Program-made: the position numbers and the translations under genes
Shown: in pieces, positions 11,160 through 24,720 of the stretch
Numbering within the stretch: the stretch's first letter is position 1
Layout: every line of letters begins with the position of its first letter
Notes under the pieces: generated by a model
Databases searched by the model: none
Told to the model about the DNA's origin: nothing
The model's input: only the letters and a program-made list of their open reading frames with translations
From: Archilochus colubris
Taxonomy: Eukaryota; Chordata; Aves; Apodiformes; Trochilidae
Length of the DNA: 64,000 nt
Direction of reading: 5' to 3'
Assembly: GCA_023079485.1 (NCBI GenBank)
Contig: CM041083.1
Coordinates: forward strand, 176,904,480 to 176,968,479

Positions 11160-14100
11160 CTTCAAAGGAAAATAAAGTTATTCTGAACTCTGAATTTAAT
11201 TTTTTTGAAAAAAAAAAAAAAAAGCTGAAAAACTTAACACCTTTAAAAGTAAGTGTATTCACAAATTCTAAAACCCAAAATTTACTGCCTTAAATATTTT
11301 CCAATGGATTTCATATTCTCATTGTTTTAGTTATTTTAAAAATTAAATTTACATACGCAGTATCAGATTTTGCATCACATTTTGAACAAAGTATCTGTTA
11401 AATAATTTATGAAGAATTAATTCTTCTCATTTCACAACATTTATCATACATTACGAACTTCTTGCTTGCTCCATTCTGTTACATACTTATTTCCTCTGAA
11501 GTTAACATTTTTCAGAACTTCTGACCTAAAAGACTTGACATAACTTTTTATTTTAAACACAGAACTTTATACTAAGAAACTGTATGGTTCCCACAGCTTT
11601 GCTACAGTGATAATACTTCAGATTTTCACCAGAATGAAAGGCCAGGGGGAAACATCAAAAACAACAACAAAACCTCAAAAACATCATAGTGAGAAAACAA
11701 AGAGAGAAAATAAAAGAAGTGATCAAAATTGTGACCAAATTTATATAACACAACTTTCATTAAAACATCTCAAAATCCATAAACTTTTAGAGTAATCACA
11801 TTACATAGACTGCCTTTCAGAAAATATCATTTTTAGCGTTATTATTAGTTTTTGTACCTTTATTTTAAAACACAGGATTTATTTTTAATTTAAAGCAGAG
11901 TGGACTTTATCTTATAGACCACCCTTACTTCTGTCATAATTAAAAAAATAATAATTCAAAAAATCTATGTCACAATAGAATCAGCATTAACAAACATTTT
12001 CAATCTGCTCAACAATTAGAAAACTTCCCTTATAAAGCCTGTAGAAGAGAAGAAATAAGCTCACATCCTATTAGTAGAACTAGATATTCTCCTTGTCTCT
12101 CATGGTCTCTCTCCTTGACTCTCTGACAAAGAGCAGTCTTAAAAAGCATTCATCTTTTTGAAGGACATTTCACACTGATATCATGTTTTAAAACACATTT
12201 TATCTCTGCAGATCTCTCTGTGGTTTTGAGTAAAACCATGAATTTAAGTTGTACCCTTATGAAACCAATCTCTGGTCCTCAGTAAGCAAAAGCCATATGT
12301 GAATAATGAAATACCATTAATTTACAGAAAACATAGTAACCTGTTCTGTGAGTGAAACTGCATGTCCAGAAAGGCAAAAGAAAAACACTGTAACTTGCAG
12401 ACGTTTTTGCCATAAAATCTGGGATCTATATTCCTAATGTTCAATTATAGATTTTTTTCCCCTTTCTTTAAAGGAAGAGTTTATTTAATCTTCCCTGTAA
12501 AATTAGTTCCACATTATATTTGTGGCAGAATTTTCTTAAGGGAAAGCAAAATAAAGCTAAGAAACTTAAATCCCTTGTCTTTTATGATGGTAAATTCTAT
12601 AACTCAGCTTCTCCCTATTACCTACAAGCATCTGCTCCCTTCAAAAAGGGAAATCAGCACAAGTGGACACTCATCTCTGGCTAAGAATTTAATAATTCTT
12701 ATTTTGTAGTCCTAGCTTGCTTTTTTGATCCAGATACTTCAAATTTTGCTTCTTTTACAGATGGAAAAAAGTGTTGTGTAGAAGCAAAGTTGTCTGGGGA
12801 AAATCAGAACATCATTAAAACCCAAAGAAATGATTGGCAGATTTTTAAAATTACTCAGTATGTACTGCCTTGTTTCATTGTTCCATTGCCCTGTACTACC
12901 TTGTGGGACAGAGGATTTCTCGTTTCTACTGAAGGTTTTGAAAACCCACAGGCATTAGAAATACATATTTATAAACAATAAATAAAACATTGATGCAGAG
13001 TAATACATGTAAGCTCCATAACAATGGAACTCTGGGTCAAACTAAGAGCTGAACGACTGAAGGCCAGCAGGTAACAAGGTAAAACAAAGAACATCTGTGG
13101 CAGTCAAAACACTTAATGCTAGCAAAAAATACTGCTTTAAACACCCCTAAAGGTTTGTTTCTTGTTTCAAAAAAACAAGACTTAAAAAGAACTGCACTCT
13201 ATTACACAACTTTTTTCATAGTTACAAGAAATCTCATATAAAAGAGTCAGTTCACATCTGGTTTATAAATCCCTATAATCCACTCATCTATAAGTGGACA
13301 AATGTCACAAAACATACAACAGTTGGATTTTCCTAATGACTGCTTCATATTTTGTATTAAATAAGATCACATATATAACGGGTATCTATGATCTCATTTC
13401 AGCAACCAGATTGCCTAGGACAAAATAGGCTTAATTTCTCATTCTTAATGCATTTCTAAAATTCACTGAATGCAATAGAATGTTTTGTTAATGCCACCTT
13501 CTGACTACTTGCATATTAAGCAGCTTATATATGATCAATTAATTAACCAGAAACCTTGAGGGAATGCTTAATCCAGTCATTTAGTATGAAAATACAGTAG
13601 TAAAAGAGCCTGTCTGTCTTTCAAGTATCAATGAGCATATATCAAAATGAATTATTTGGTATTAACTTTGGAAGACATATTAAAACAGCATTAGAAACCC
13701 AGCTTCTGGAAAACTACCCTCATGCCTCCTTAAACTTTTAATAACAAGCAGCCATGAAATTGTGAATTTTAACTCTGCTAGTGAAGTAAATTAATTTCTA
13801 CAGGTTGGCAAATAAAGAATGTGATTAATTTTGCATTTTTTCTTATGTAACCCATCAAAAGAGAAATGCTCATTAACAGCCCATTTTTACTTAAAAACCA
13901 GGAACTGTTTCAGTGCTTAAGAGTTCAGTTCCAGCAATTTTAGAACAATTACCTACAGCATCACAACAGAACTGCAGGAAATAAAACAGGGCTCAAGGGA
14001 GACATATCCACTCTGTAGAAGTTCAGGCTTTCTCATCCACCATTCAGACTTCTCTGAAGGTACTCCAGAGACACTCTGCAAAAGAATCTCTCAGAGCAGA

Positions 14101-14934
14101 TGATCTGCTTCACTCCTCATACTCTGGAAACAGAACACTCTATAAAGTGAATCTCTCAAGAAAATCCTGTGCAACTGTTAAAACAAAACTGTCAGTTGCC
14201 TATGCAAATGTTTTTGTACTCTTTTCCCCCTGACCACTGATAAAATGTTGACCACTCCCTAGCTTTGTGTAACAGGTTATCACAGTACAAGGATGACTTC
14301 TGACAGATGCTGCTTTTGGAAAGAAAAACTGGAATACAAGTGGCAAGGATCCCAGCTAGATTGCAATTTAGACTTTCAAGGTGATTAAATTTCAATCAGC
14401 AAAACTTTAAGAAGAAAGATACTTAAAAGTGCTGAAGAGCCTCATGAATCTGATACTCTTCATCTAAACAGACAAATTCTTTTCACTGCAAAAGACTGGG
14501 TACATGTCCATTTGCTGTTTTCTTACTTTCGTGCAACCAGAAAGTGGCTTCAGACTTAGACTAGATCTGAAAATGTGCTGTCAGAACATATAACAGATAC
14601 TGTGTCTGTCTTGTCTGTTTCAACCTCATCTAGGCCTAGTTACAGACAGCAGTTCACAAAGAAACAAGTGAGATGACCTAAAAACAAGCACACAATTCTA
14701 AAACCAAACAAATTAAAGCCCAGAAAACCTGTAGCCTTTACAGATTACAAAGGCCATTTGCAAAACGTTGGACTAGCAGAGCATTAGCAACTGTTTCAGG
14801 AAAATGGTGGTTAGTGTGGTACTAACTTCCTGGGGGTGTAAACACCAACACAGCTCTTGCTCTAAACATCCCCCTTGAATATCAAAAGTCTTTCTTTTCA
14901 TGGAATTTCTTACTTTATTCCCTGGTTTTGGAAA

Positions 14935-14973
14935 GTTCACAGAAATTTTTTGTGGCAGAAATTTTCTGTGAAC
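14935..14973. repeat. Small inverted repeat (hairpin)
   Basis: GTTCACAGAAATTT and its near-exact reverse complement, AAATTTTCTGTGAAC, lie about 10 bp apart. The function is unknown. Confidence 0.6.
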
Positions 14974-15487
14974 TCCTATACACCTATGTATCAGATTAGG
15001 GGACACAGTCACTGTCACTGATTTCATTATCAAGTGCCTACCATTAAAGTAATTACATGACTACATTTATTTCTTTTGACTTATTTACTAAGATTGTTGC
15101 CTTTTATAATAGGCTTTTGAGGTAATTGTAGAAATAAAATAAAACAATGAATTTGCTTGCTTTCCTGTCAGAAAAACTCTCAAAAAATCCCCACGTTTTC
15201 ATTGTACACAGTTGTCAGAGAAAGACCCTAAAAAGGTGTGATTTTGTTAAATCCTTGCTCGTAATATATAGAAGCCTATTCAGATAATATGATGTCACAT
15301 TGAGAGCTAAAATGCCATCAGAATTCCAAATTTCAGTTTTGACTTTAAAGTAACTGTTCTCTCTTTGTCCACACAAGTGCAGAGAAGAGGAAACTTACTG
15401 ATGTTTTTTTTTCTGCAGAAGGCCTCTTTCTGAAGTACTGTGTGACCAACCTCAGAACAAGATTATGGTCTAGAAGCTCCAATAATT

Positions 15488-15509
15488 TCTTTTTTTTTTT
15501 TTTTTTTTT
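15488..15509. repeat. Poly(T) tract
   Basis: A run of about 21 T interrupted by nothing, followed by AATTAATG. It could be the reverse of an old poly(A) tail, but no attached element is recognised. Confidence 0.8.
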
Positions 15510-16907
15510 AATTAATGTGCTGCCCCTACCTTGTATTAATAGTTGTAATCAGAGTGTTTTTTCAATTCCAAATTGCTCCTGAAAGCCAGATTCTACACTC
15601 CTCATTTCTGACTTCTACAATTAGCTCAGCATTTTTTAAAATTTCCCTCAAAAGGGGAAATCATCACAGTTACATATGTCACATAACAAAGTACTATACA
15701 AAATTACTTGGTAAAAAAACATTGGTTCATGAATCTATTGATCTGTTATACTTCAGTCTGAATCTCACAGTATAGTATTTAGTATAGCATTTCTGTTTCA
15801 GCATTTACACATACATTTCTAATCAACATGGCATTCCCTATGACTTGCTTTGAAATACAGAATGCAGCTTTTTCAAATATTTTATATTACAGACACCTTC
15901 ACGCTACGTAAAAAGCCAAGGACAAAAATCATTCATGAATAATCCAGTTTTCATGCTGCTCTCATCCTCCTCTTGTTTCTGGTCTGAAATTCTTGCTGGT
16001 TTACTGTTCCACAAACATAGATATATGTCAGGAATCATACCATCAGCTAAAATTTTTTTCAGGATTCCCTCTCAATTATAATCAGTTCCAAACTACATAA
16101 AAATTAACTACTTTCACACTGAGTTGAAAGAAACTACTTGGTTTAAGTTTCTTCATCAGAAAAATAAGGAGTGGATAAACACTAATCCTATGCAGCTCTT
16201 AGCTGCCATATTTAAATGTGAGAACCAAGACTGCTCCTCTAAATAATTAATTCATGATTACAGTCTGTACTCTACTTCTGAGAAAATGTAGTACAGAATA
16301 AAAAAACTTTCAAAAGTACTCTGAAAACCTTAGCTTCAACACTTCTCTTCAGTAAGCAAAAAAAAAAAATGGCAATTTTTTAATGCTGAAAAAAATTACA
16401 GGATGTTATAAAGCACAAGTATAAGAACAAAGAGATATTATAGGGAGTTACACATTACAAAATGTTTGTTTAAGAAAGTCCAATTTTCCAGCATTCAAGG
16501 CTATGAAAAAATTGTTATATGCTGTCAGATGTAAGTTAAATTTAAAGTGGACCATAATAATTCTAACACCTGAGAAATTCAAAGTGATCAATGCATTTAA
16601 AGAACTAAAACATTACCCTGAAAGTTCATAAAATATACTGTTCCTAGTTTTGTTCAAAATTGGTTTATAATCACTATTGTAACATTAGCTCCTCATATGA
16701 ATTAACAAGCTGTTACCTTAAACAATATATATACATATATTTGAAAATAGGACTATTTTTCACCCTTTCTCTGAACCTGATGAAAAAGTAGTTGCTCTAG
16801 CAGGAAAAACAGCACTTTTAATAAAAAGACATCCCAAACTCTTCCTTAACCACAAAATGCTGACAGTTCAAGAATGCAATAGTTATTTATCAGTTGACAA
16901 TTTATAC

Positions 16908-17139
16908 CTGCAATCATGTCGTCCACAGTACTCATCTTCAGCAGTACCTGTTCAATTAAGCCAACTTCTGTGCTAGTCTGTAAATTACGGACACTTTTAC
17001 GGAGAATTGCTGTGAACATACTCCAGATTTCTGCCTGGCACGTTACATCACAGTGCTCCAAAAGCTCTGACATGCACGTAATGCTCTCTGCATCCTGGAT
17101 GATAAAGTTCATCTCTAGATCAAATTCGCCACCAACCAG
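16908..17139 (-). CDS. NBEA: NBEA coding exon 2 (232 bp)
   Basis: The exon encodes 77 codons plus one base, beginning [14 protein letters not shown] and ending VDDMIA + G. This is the helical armadillo-like N-terminal segment. The acceptor is ...ttttttgtag before CTGGTTGG; the donor is G|gtataa, a weak match to the GT consensus at +3 to +6. Residues that separate NBEA from LRBA include [18 protein letters not shown] and [17 protein letters not shown] Ser follows TCM where I recall Leu in mammals, and the segment KMSTVDD has Thr where I recall Ala; both are memory comparisons. The first base completes no split codon, so exon 1 ends on a codon boundary. Confidence 0.95.
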
Positions 17140-19905
17140 CTACAAAAAAAGGGAAAAAAAAAATTACATTGTGAAACACATAGTTTTGTGCCTTCCATAC
17201 CTTCACAGTGAGTATTTTTTCTGTGATGGAGATAATTTTGATAGAGAAACTCATAGCTAGAAACTGAGGCAGCAAACTAGCAATCACACTATGCAAAACA
17301 GCTCCTATATCATATACACATTAATATCCTACAGTATTTCCTACAATATTGTCATAGCACTGAATAAAACCCTTTCATAAAATAAAATCAAAATATACTT
17401 CAAATATTCCTTCCTAAAAAGAAACTGAAATGGTAGCTTAGCCCAGAGGGATGTAGTGCAAAGAAATAGAACCTGAAAAGGCCAACAGGAATTGAAGGTT
17501 TCCTACAGTTCTCTGAAGAAAAAAAATTCCTACTCAGAAACACAAAGACACTTAAACAACTTAGCTATGTTTCCTTCTGATATGAGCCAATATCTGCCCT
17601 TAATTACAAATTTTCAAGACCTTACTGCCCTCTCCATTGTACCTCCCAAATAATCATGCTCAAAAAAGAATCAGTGATCTGCTCTGGGCCAAAGTAGACA
17701 CAGTAGAAACTTGATTAATTATACCACAGAGCAGCTCATCACGTGGCCAAGGAAACCTACTGCTGGTGGAAAGAAAAAACAGAAATGGGAAAGAAAAAAG
17801 CACTGGGATTAAATTATTTTAACAGCAGTAATGATGAAATTACAGCCTGACTCCTATTCTTCCCAGATACTTGCAAAATGCTATCCAAAAGTCCCTAGTT
17901 CCAATTAAAGAGCACAAGTACCAGACAGGTAAAAATAAATTTGCAAAAGATAATAGTAAAGACCAAGTATACCTAAAGAAATGGACCTGATCAATTTCAA
18001 TCAGTCTGGTGTAACTTAAAAAAGATGAACGCAAAACACCTTATTGAACGGATAATGAAACTTAGTTTAAAAAACCAATACCCTTCTAATGGCAGAAACA
18101 TGTTCCAGTTTTGAAGGAAACAAAGCCTGGGACTCATGCATCCTGCTTTACCCCAGCAACCTTAAAGAATTCTGAAATCACCAATGTTGCATTTCCATAA
18201 CTGCAAATTTATTACCTAATTTGCAGAAAGGCAAAAGAACAGAATAAATTAATTTTAAAATAGCATAAAGACATTCTTTTCTATTTGCTTCAGGAAATTA
18301 AATAATTAAAATTGCAATATTATGTTTTAAATTAAGGCTATTCAAATAATTCGCCTCATTTATAAGTACATCATTTCAATGGTCACTTTTAATAGAAGGA
18401 TATTTCCTACCCTATTTAAAAGCAGTTGGTATTGCTTTCAAATTAAATTCCAAACAAAAAGCAAACTGCAATATTATACAAACTTTTTTTTTTTACAATG
18501 ATTAAACTGATCCAAATATTCAAAGTCATCTTTCAGACTAAATTTCAGACAAAAATAATACAACTAAGCAAAGACTACTTTGGGCTTCTACCCTAATTCA
18601 TAATTTTTATCTAGTTAGGAATTATTTCTCTCTATCAAGTAATTGCTAATAACCAGTTTATGACTTGCTAACATAAAATCTTCTAATATATTACATATAT
18701 AAACCTATCACATCCTGAGTTCCCAGAGGCACTTAATTACATTAAAATATAAATATTATCCTAATTATGATATAGTATTTTGGTTTAGAACTTGTGACTG
18801 CATATCATACATTTGCTTATTTGGTAAACATATAATGTATACCAAGAGTAAAAAACTTTAAAAATCACAAGAATAGGATTTCTATGATAAATTTTTTTAT
18901 TATTATGAAATAAGTTTCACAGAGGAAACCCAGGTGGAGTCTCAATTTCTGAAAACAGCAGTATCTTGTGTGCACTTCTCCAGAAGTCTGGACTGCTTTT
19001 TTCTCAGAAATGTCTCCATCTGAATGAGCCTCTTTGAGACAATGTTAAAAACACACAGAGACAAAACAGGAACTTGCAGGAAACATTCAGTTAAACTCAT
19101 TAAAATGTAGCTGATTTACCCTTCTCTGCAATTGAAGAATATATCAGCAACTAACAATGATCATAGTTATAATTAAAATCAACTTCCTCAATAAAGGGAA
19201 TCAACTAATGAATTAATAACTGGGACGACAGAATTGAAGACGATAGAGGGACGGTTACTTTTTTAAAGTCGTAGTCCCCGAAATCAACATAAATTAAAAA
19301 TATTGACAGTCATGAGAAAAAGAATACAAGGAAATGTCTAAGAACACAAGGAAAATCTAGAAAAAAATGAAGTGAGTATACAAGAAACTAATAACCATGG
19401 CTAAATTGTGTTCAAGAAGTAACATAAAGAAACCTCCTCTGCTTTAATAAATGAAAAATAAAATATAATCCAGCCTGGAAGAAGAAGTAGAACATTCACT
19501 AGAAATAAAAGCATTCTCTAACAATATTTCTGCAGCTGCATTTCCCAAGCAAAAGAGCAAGAAAGGAGAAATAACCAGTCTGTCTTCACAACAGAGGGTG
19601 GTTATCAGTGGAGGACCACAGTGAAAATGAGCTGTTAACAAGTGCAGATACTAATAAAATGATATAGCTTGCTGAAGATCCAAAAATCATTAAATGCAAT
19701 TAAAACACACCAACTGCTGTGAGCTGCAAAGATTTTTATGGTACCAGCTGGCCAGGCAACATATAAGAGTAAAGTTAGCAAGTGCAAAGAATACAACATT
19801 ATTATAGTTTTACTCATAGATTTATAGAATTGTAGGCTCTCAAATCTGCTATTATCAGCCAGAAAAGAGATTTTGGAGTCCCTGTGGATACTTCTTTAAA
19901 TAACT

Positions 19906-20338
19906 ATCACAGAATTACAGAATGGCATGGGCTGGAAGGGACCTCTGGAGATCCCTCCTGCTAGAGCAGGATTCCCTAGAGGAGATTACACAGGAACGCA
20001 CAAATCCAGGTGGGGTTTGAATCTCTCCAGGGATGGAGACTCCACAACCTCCCTGGGCAATATGTTCCAACTGCTCTGCTACCTTTAGAATAAAGAAGTA
20101 TTTTCTCATATTCAGGTTATATCTTCTGCATGCTACTTTGAGACCATTACCCCTCGTTCTGTCACTGGACACCACAGAGAAGAGTTTGTCCCTATCCTCC
20201 TGACACCTGCACTTCAGATATAAACCTTTATGGCATCTACCCCTCAGCCTCCTTTTCTCTAAGCTAAACAGTCCAAACTCTTTTAGCCTTTCCTCATAGG
20301 GCAGATGCTCCAGTTCCTTAATCATCTTAATTGTGCTA
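19906..20338 (-). mobile_element. CR1 LINE 3' fragment, about 430 bp
   Basis: Plus strand reads the reverse complement of a CR1 end: ATCACAGAATTACAGAATGG, GGCTGGAAGGGACCTCTGGAG, TCTCCAGGGATGGAGACTCC, TCTGTCACTGGACACC, CTCAGCCTCCTTTTCT, CTTTCCTCATAGGGC. A minus-strand frame of 136 codons still shows C-terminal RT remnants ([19 protein letters not shown]). Moderately diverged and same sense as NBEA. Confidence 0.88.
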
Positions 20339-20418
20339 CATTAAAAACTATTAGTTGGCAGTTTTAAAAATTTATAATGACTCTGCAACATTATAAATTG
20401 GGTACAATTCTGGAAGCA

Positions 20419-20440
20419 ACACACACACACACACACACAA
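20419..20440. repeat. (AC)n microsatellite
   Basis: About ten AC units followed by AAAAAG. Likely length-variable. Confidence 0.9.
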
Positions 20441-21311
20441 AAAGTGAAATCATATTGTCATAAAGCAGTTTATTTTTATTATAACATTGAAGACTTCTGT
20501 AGTAAGACAAATTTCAGCCAGAGTACAGTATGAACACTAAGATAGAAATCTGTGCAAGAGCCAGTATACCCTCCCATACATCAGTGTTCTTTCCATACTG
20601 TAGACCTCATATACAATCTTTTTTCTTATGTCATACAGTCAGTCTTACTTTGTATCCTTCAAGTGAACACTTAATATTCACTAAAGACGACGCTTCCACT
20701 GTAAGAATCCTGAATCACTGCTTGTACACTGACAAGCTCATTTATCACTTTTTAACTATCCTGCATCTTTCCCAACACAGCTGTAAGAAATAAAGCATTA
20801 AACTAATGTTCACATCAAAGTTCCAAGTCAGATGAATACAACTAACAAAACAGAACTCCTGAAGAAGTAATGAACTGGCAGTTATAAGCAAATTAGGCTA
20901 TCTCCCCTGTACTGAGGTTGTTTACAATGACAGGTTGACATTCCTTGTAAATTGCTCCAAGAACCTATCTTAACCTACACCACAGTCCTCAAAAGCTGCT
21001 GCACTACCAAAAATCTCCACTTTTCTAAACAATGTGACCATTCCACATTAAGCTTATTTTGCCATTCGTTATCCTATGCAATAAAAATGTTTCTTCTGAA
21101 ACTACAACAGCATTGAAAAACTCTTTCAAAATACAAAAGTTATCTACATGTTTGATGGCATACACAGATCAGATCTTGATTTGAAGAACCTGATTTTAAA
21201 GAATTCTGAAGTTCACAAGTAAAGAATTTAATTCTAGACGCTCAGTTGCACACTTTATTCCATTTCAAGTTCTGGAGAATGGATTAAAATGAAGAGAGAA
21301 TAGAATGGAAT

Positions 21312-21657
21312 ATTTTCAGTTGGAACTGACCAACAATTATCCTCTAGTCCAACTCTTTGACCAAGTCCAAAGTTGAAAAATAGGGTTCAAATGCCTCAAA
21401 TGGTGACAGACTTGGGGAAATGACCACCTCTCTTGGAAGCCTCTTCAAGTATTTGACCACTCCTACAGTAAAGAAATGCTTCCTCATGGCAAGTCTGAAC
21501 CTCCCTTGATGCCCCTTTGAGCCATTCCCACACATCCTGTCACTGGATACCAGTTGGAAGAGCTCAGTACTTCCCTCTCCACTTCCCCTTCATAAGAAGC
21601 TGTGGAGAGCATTAAGTCTCACTCTTCTCTCCAGTAATAGAGAGCTCCTCAATTAGG
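21312..21657 (-). mobile_element. CR1 LINE 3' fragment, about 345 bp
   Basis: Plus strand gives CTCTAGTCCAACTCTTTGACC, CTCTTGGAAGCCTCTTCAAG, AAATGCTTCCTCATGG, ATCCTGTCACTGGATACC, ending near a run of A. It belongs to a different CR1 lineage from the 19.9 kb copy, because its terminal sequence is TTCAGTTGGAACTGACC without an 8-mer tail. Confidence 0.85.
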
Positions 21658-23084
21658 AAAAAAAAAAAAAAAATCCAGAGGTCATAACTTACTCTTGGGG
21701 GATATTACAGAAAACAAAATGCTGAACATGTGAAATACTGAGGAAGTTCCTCTCTGATTAAAAAATAGAAACTGCAACATATAAGGATCTTAAGAGGTAC
21801 ATACGATCCAAAAGTATATTTTAGAGGCATTTTGTATTTTTTCTTTAAATGCAAAACACGAGTCCATTTTGCTAAAGAGAAAATGACACAATAATACATA
21901 GCAACATCAATAAATACAAAATTCTATTTGCCATGTTCTGCACTCATCCATTGGAAAACTTTCATGGTACCTAAACTGAACATTTGTGTTTACTTTTAAT
22001 ATTTTGCACATAATTCTCTCTAATCCTCCTTTGATTTGCAGTCTTAGGAACTACTAAACCATACATCTGAAACTTACTTTTAATTTTAAATACATTTTTT
22101 AGCAGTTTTTTGATTTTTCAGAAGTCATCTTAGTTACAAGGATGCATATAAGAAGAAAAAAGTTATCTGTAATGAGCTATGACTTTCTGTCTTGTATTCA
22201 ATCACTACACACATTTGGCTAGGAAAAGACCTTTTTCTCAATTTCATATTTATCCACTGTTAGTGTTGACTTAACTTATCTACAACAAACCCAAAGGTCT
22301 TTACCGTGACCATTATTCCCCATCTACATTAATAGACTTCTATTTTTTTTATTTGTCTTAATCAAAAATGTATAGAAGCAAGAAAATCTTCCAAAATTTA
22401 AATCTCTAAAATTTGCTGTTCATCACCATCAAAGAACTTCTTTCTAATTTGCTTTAACTTGGATTCCTATGTGCCTTTCCTTAGATAAAAATCAAGACTA
22501 TAAATTACAGAATACTAGACAGAAACTGCGACTGAAAAACTGAGTGATCACAAAGGTACAGTTACTAAAATGCTAATAACATCCAGGTCCAATATCCACC
22601 ATGGCATTTTTTTCCTTTCCTCTCCCAATTAATTACTGTCACACTTGCTCTACCTTTTCCAAAGCCAAGAATAAATGAGGGTACATCATCATCCACATGA
22701 CAACCATCCTCATCTGCTTTAGCAGTGATGGTGTACTCAGGCAGATGAAAAACAAGCTACTATTTCCTGGTCATTAAACTTTTAAATGTTTAATTTCTAA
22801 AGACGTAATTCAAGTTTTTAGGAAAACGCTTCTTCAGCTGCATGCATGAAAACTTCTTTCAGTAAAAGTGTTTAGAATGCTACATGAAATAAATTAAACT
22901 TTCCCATGAACAAAATATGTGCTGATCACACACATTAGTTAACCTAAATCTCACAATATAACTACAGAGGAAAAGCACAGATAACAAAACCTTAAAGTGA
23001 GTATTTTTTAAAACTAGTACATTTTTTTCCCTGTTGTTGTTAAATTATTAATTCTTGGATTTTTTTAGAGAAACAAATTACAGG

Positions 23085-23640
23085 TATGTGCATATCATAG
23101 CTCAGGCCCAGGTGTTAACAACCAGGCCTCCACTCACTCTCCCCTCACTGTGGGACAGGGAGGAGGAAATCCAACTTAAATCCAACTCTCGTGGATCCAG
23201 AGAAGGACAGAGAGGTTTTCCCTCCCCAAGTATGCTCATTGGCAAAACCAGACAGATTCAGCTTGGGGAGAAAAAAGAGAATAATTTAATCTATCAGGAG
23301 AAAAAGAACACACAACCAGATTTAGAACCTTCCTCCACCCCTCCCTTCTTCCCAGGCCTGAATTGCTTCCCTCTTGCCTCTGCCTCAGGGGCACAGGGGA
23401 CAGAGTGTGGAGGTTTAATCAGTTCACCACACATTGATTTTTTTTTGTTGAATCCTCATAGCATTCCACTGCTCCAACACGGGGTCCCTCTCCTGGCAGA
23501 GTCTTTCAGAGGGACATGAGTCCCTCCCACAGGTGCAGTCCCTCAGGCACAGACTGCTCCAGCCCGGGCTGCACACAGAGTCACCTCCCCTGACACGGGG
23601 TCCTCCATGGCTGCAGATCCACATCTGGGGTAATTTTCAA
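23085..23640 (+). mobile_element. Probable ERV internal remnant
   Basis: A GC-richer island in AT-rich intron. It contains several imperfect units of the type GGGTCC...CTGCAG...ACTGCTCCAG (from about 23462 to 23625), as in internal regions of avian ERVL-like elements, and a leader-like part (AGGCCTCCACTCACTCTCCCC). Two chance frames of 154 and 80 codons cross it, with no retroviral motif. Together with the LTR at 24225 it may be a reduced provirus. Strand and family are inferred from memory of avian repeats. Confidence 0.5.
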
Positions 23641-24224
23641 AATTCTCTTCACCATCAATGGTAAAAGGTGCTCCTGGAAAGTGATTCATCTCACTCATTT
23701 TAGGTGAAATGTTAGGACAAAATAAATCTCTGGGAATGTAGTGCTTTTCACTGACTATGAGAGGACAAACGTCTTGGATGGACACATTTGCAGTTACATC
23801 AGATTAACCTTTCCCAGAGCACCCACAGAATGGGCTGTAACCAAATGGCAGCATTACAAAGACCGATTCCCATGTGAATCACTACAACAGCACATAATTC
23901 TCCACATTACAGTACCTGGTTTAAAGGAGTCTTCATTTATTTTAGCTTCAAAAACATTTTTTATGCTGAATAACGTATAGTATGTACACAGCATACTGAG
24001 TGCCACTGAGGCAATGCTACCTTGTAAGTTTATTGATAATTTTAAAGTATTCAGAGAAAACAAAATATTTAAATGCCCCTTACACCTGCTGAGAAAATAT
24101 GAAAGAAATAATACGTTCAGTTTACTTTTTGGAACTTCTAAGTTTGTTATCATGCAAGCTTAGAATTATTTCACTTAAGATTTACCTTTAATTTCTTATT
24201 TTCTCTTCTGTCTGGAGAAGGACA

Positions 24225-24720
24225 CACCTATAGGCTGAGTACTGCCTCTGGCTGAGATGGAGTTAATTTTCCTCATGGCAGCCTATATGGTACTGCATTT
24301 TGTTTGTGAATGAAACTGTGCAAAAAATACACCAGTTTTACCTATTCCTGAACAGTGCTTACGTAGTGCCAGATCTCACAGGAAGCAGGGTGGGCATGGG
24401 CAGGAGGTGGGGAGGGGACAGAGCCAGGACAGCTGACCCCGACTGACCACAGGGATATGGTCACACCATCATGCTCAGCAAGAACACTGTGGGTTAAATA
24501 AACACTGGCTGGGCATCAGTCTGCCTGTGGAAGGTGACAAGTGATTGCCTTTGCAGCACTTGTTCCCACCACACATTTATTAAATTTCCCTTAGCTCAAG
24601 CCACCAGGTTACTCCTTTTGCTCTTCTGTTTCTCTTTGGCACTGTATGTGTGTGTGTGTAAACAGGTGGTGGGTGCTTATTTGTAGGCTGGGATCAATCC
24701 ACCGTGGTTTAAAACTTCTG
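24225..24720 (+). mobile_element. ERVL-like LTR, diverged
   Basis: Matches the avian LTR pattern also seen at 58806. Landmarks: GGCTGAGATGGAGTTAATTTTC, GCAGGAGGTGGGGAGGGGAC, CAGCCAGGACAGCTGACCCC-like text, GGGATATGGTCACACC, ATGCTCAGCAA, and the late part TTTATTAAATTTCCCTTAGC. A short (TG)n lies near its end, at about 24645. No clear target duplication is seen. The orientation is opposite to NBEA transcription. Confidence 0.75.

Larger units (their letters stand above)
11160..16907 (-). other. NBEA intron 2
   Basis: About 5.7 kb. It has no CR1 or LTR that I can recognise. It holds a 20-base-plus T tract (about 15488-15509) and a small hairpin (14935-14973). The remaining sequence is unique, AT-rich and unannotated. 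Confidence 0.8.

Noticed and set aside
16908..17139. LRBA as the identity of the gene
   Set aside because: LRBA shares the fold and several stretches, but every discriminating segment I can recall (exon 2 [11 protein letters not shown], exon 4 RHAVKLLSVLNQMP, exon 5 [13 protein letters not shown], exon 6 VKYDFQPRK) reads as NBEA.
16916..17260. 114-codon plus-strand open frame
   Set aside because: It is the antisense shadow of NBEA exon 2 and its intron edge.
23055..23519. 154-codon open frame in the GC-richer island
   Set aside because: No retroviral or host motif; it lies in repeat-like sequence and shows no codon pattern.
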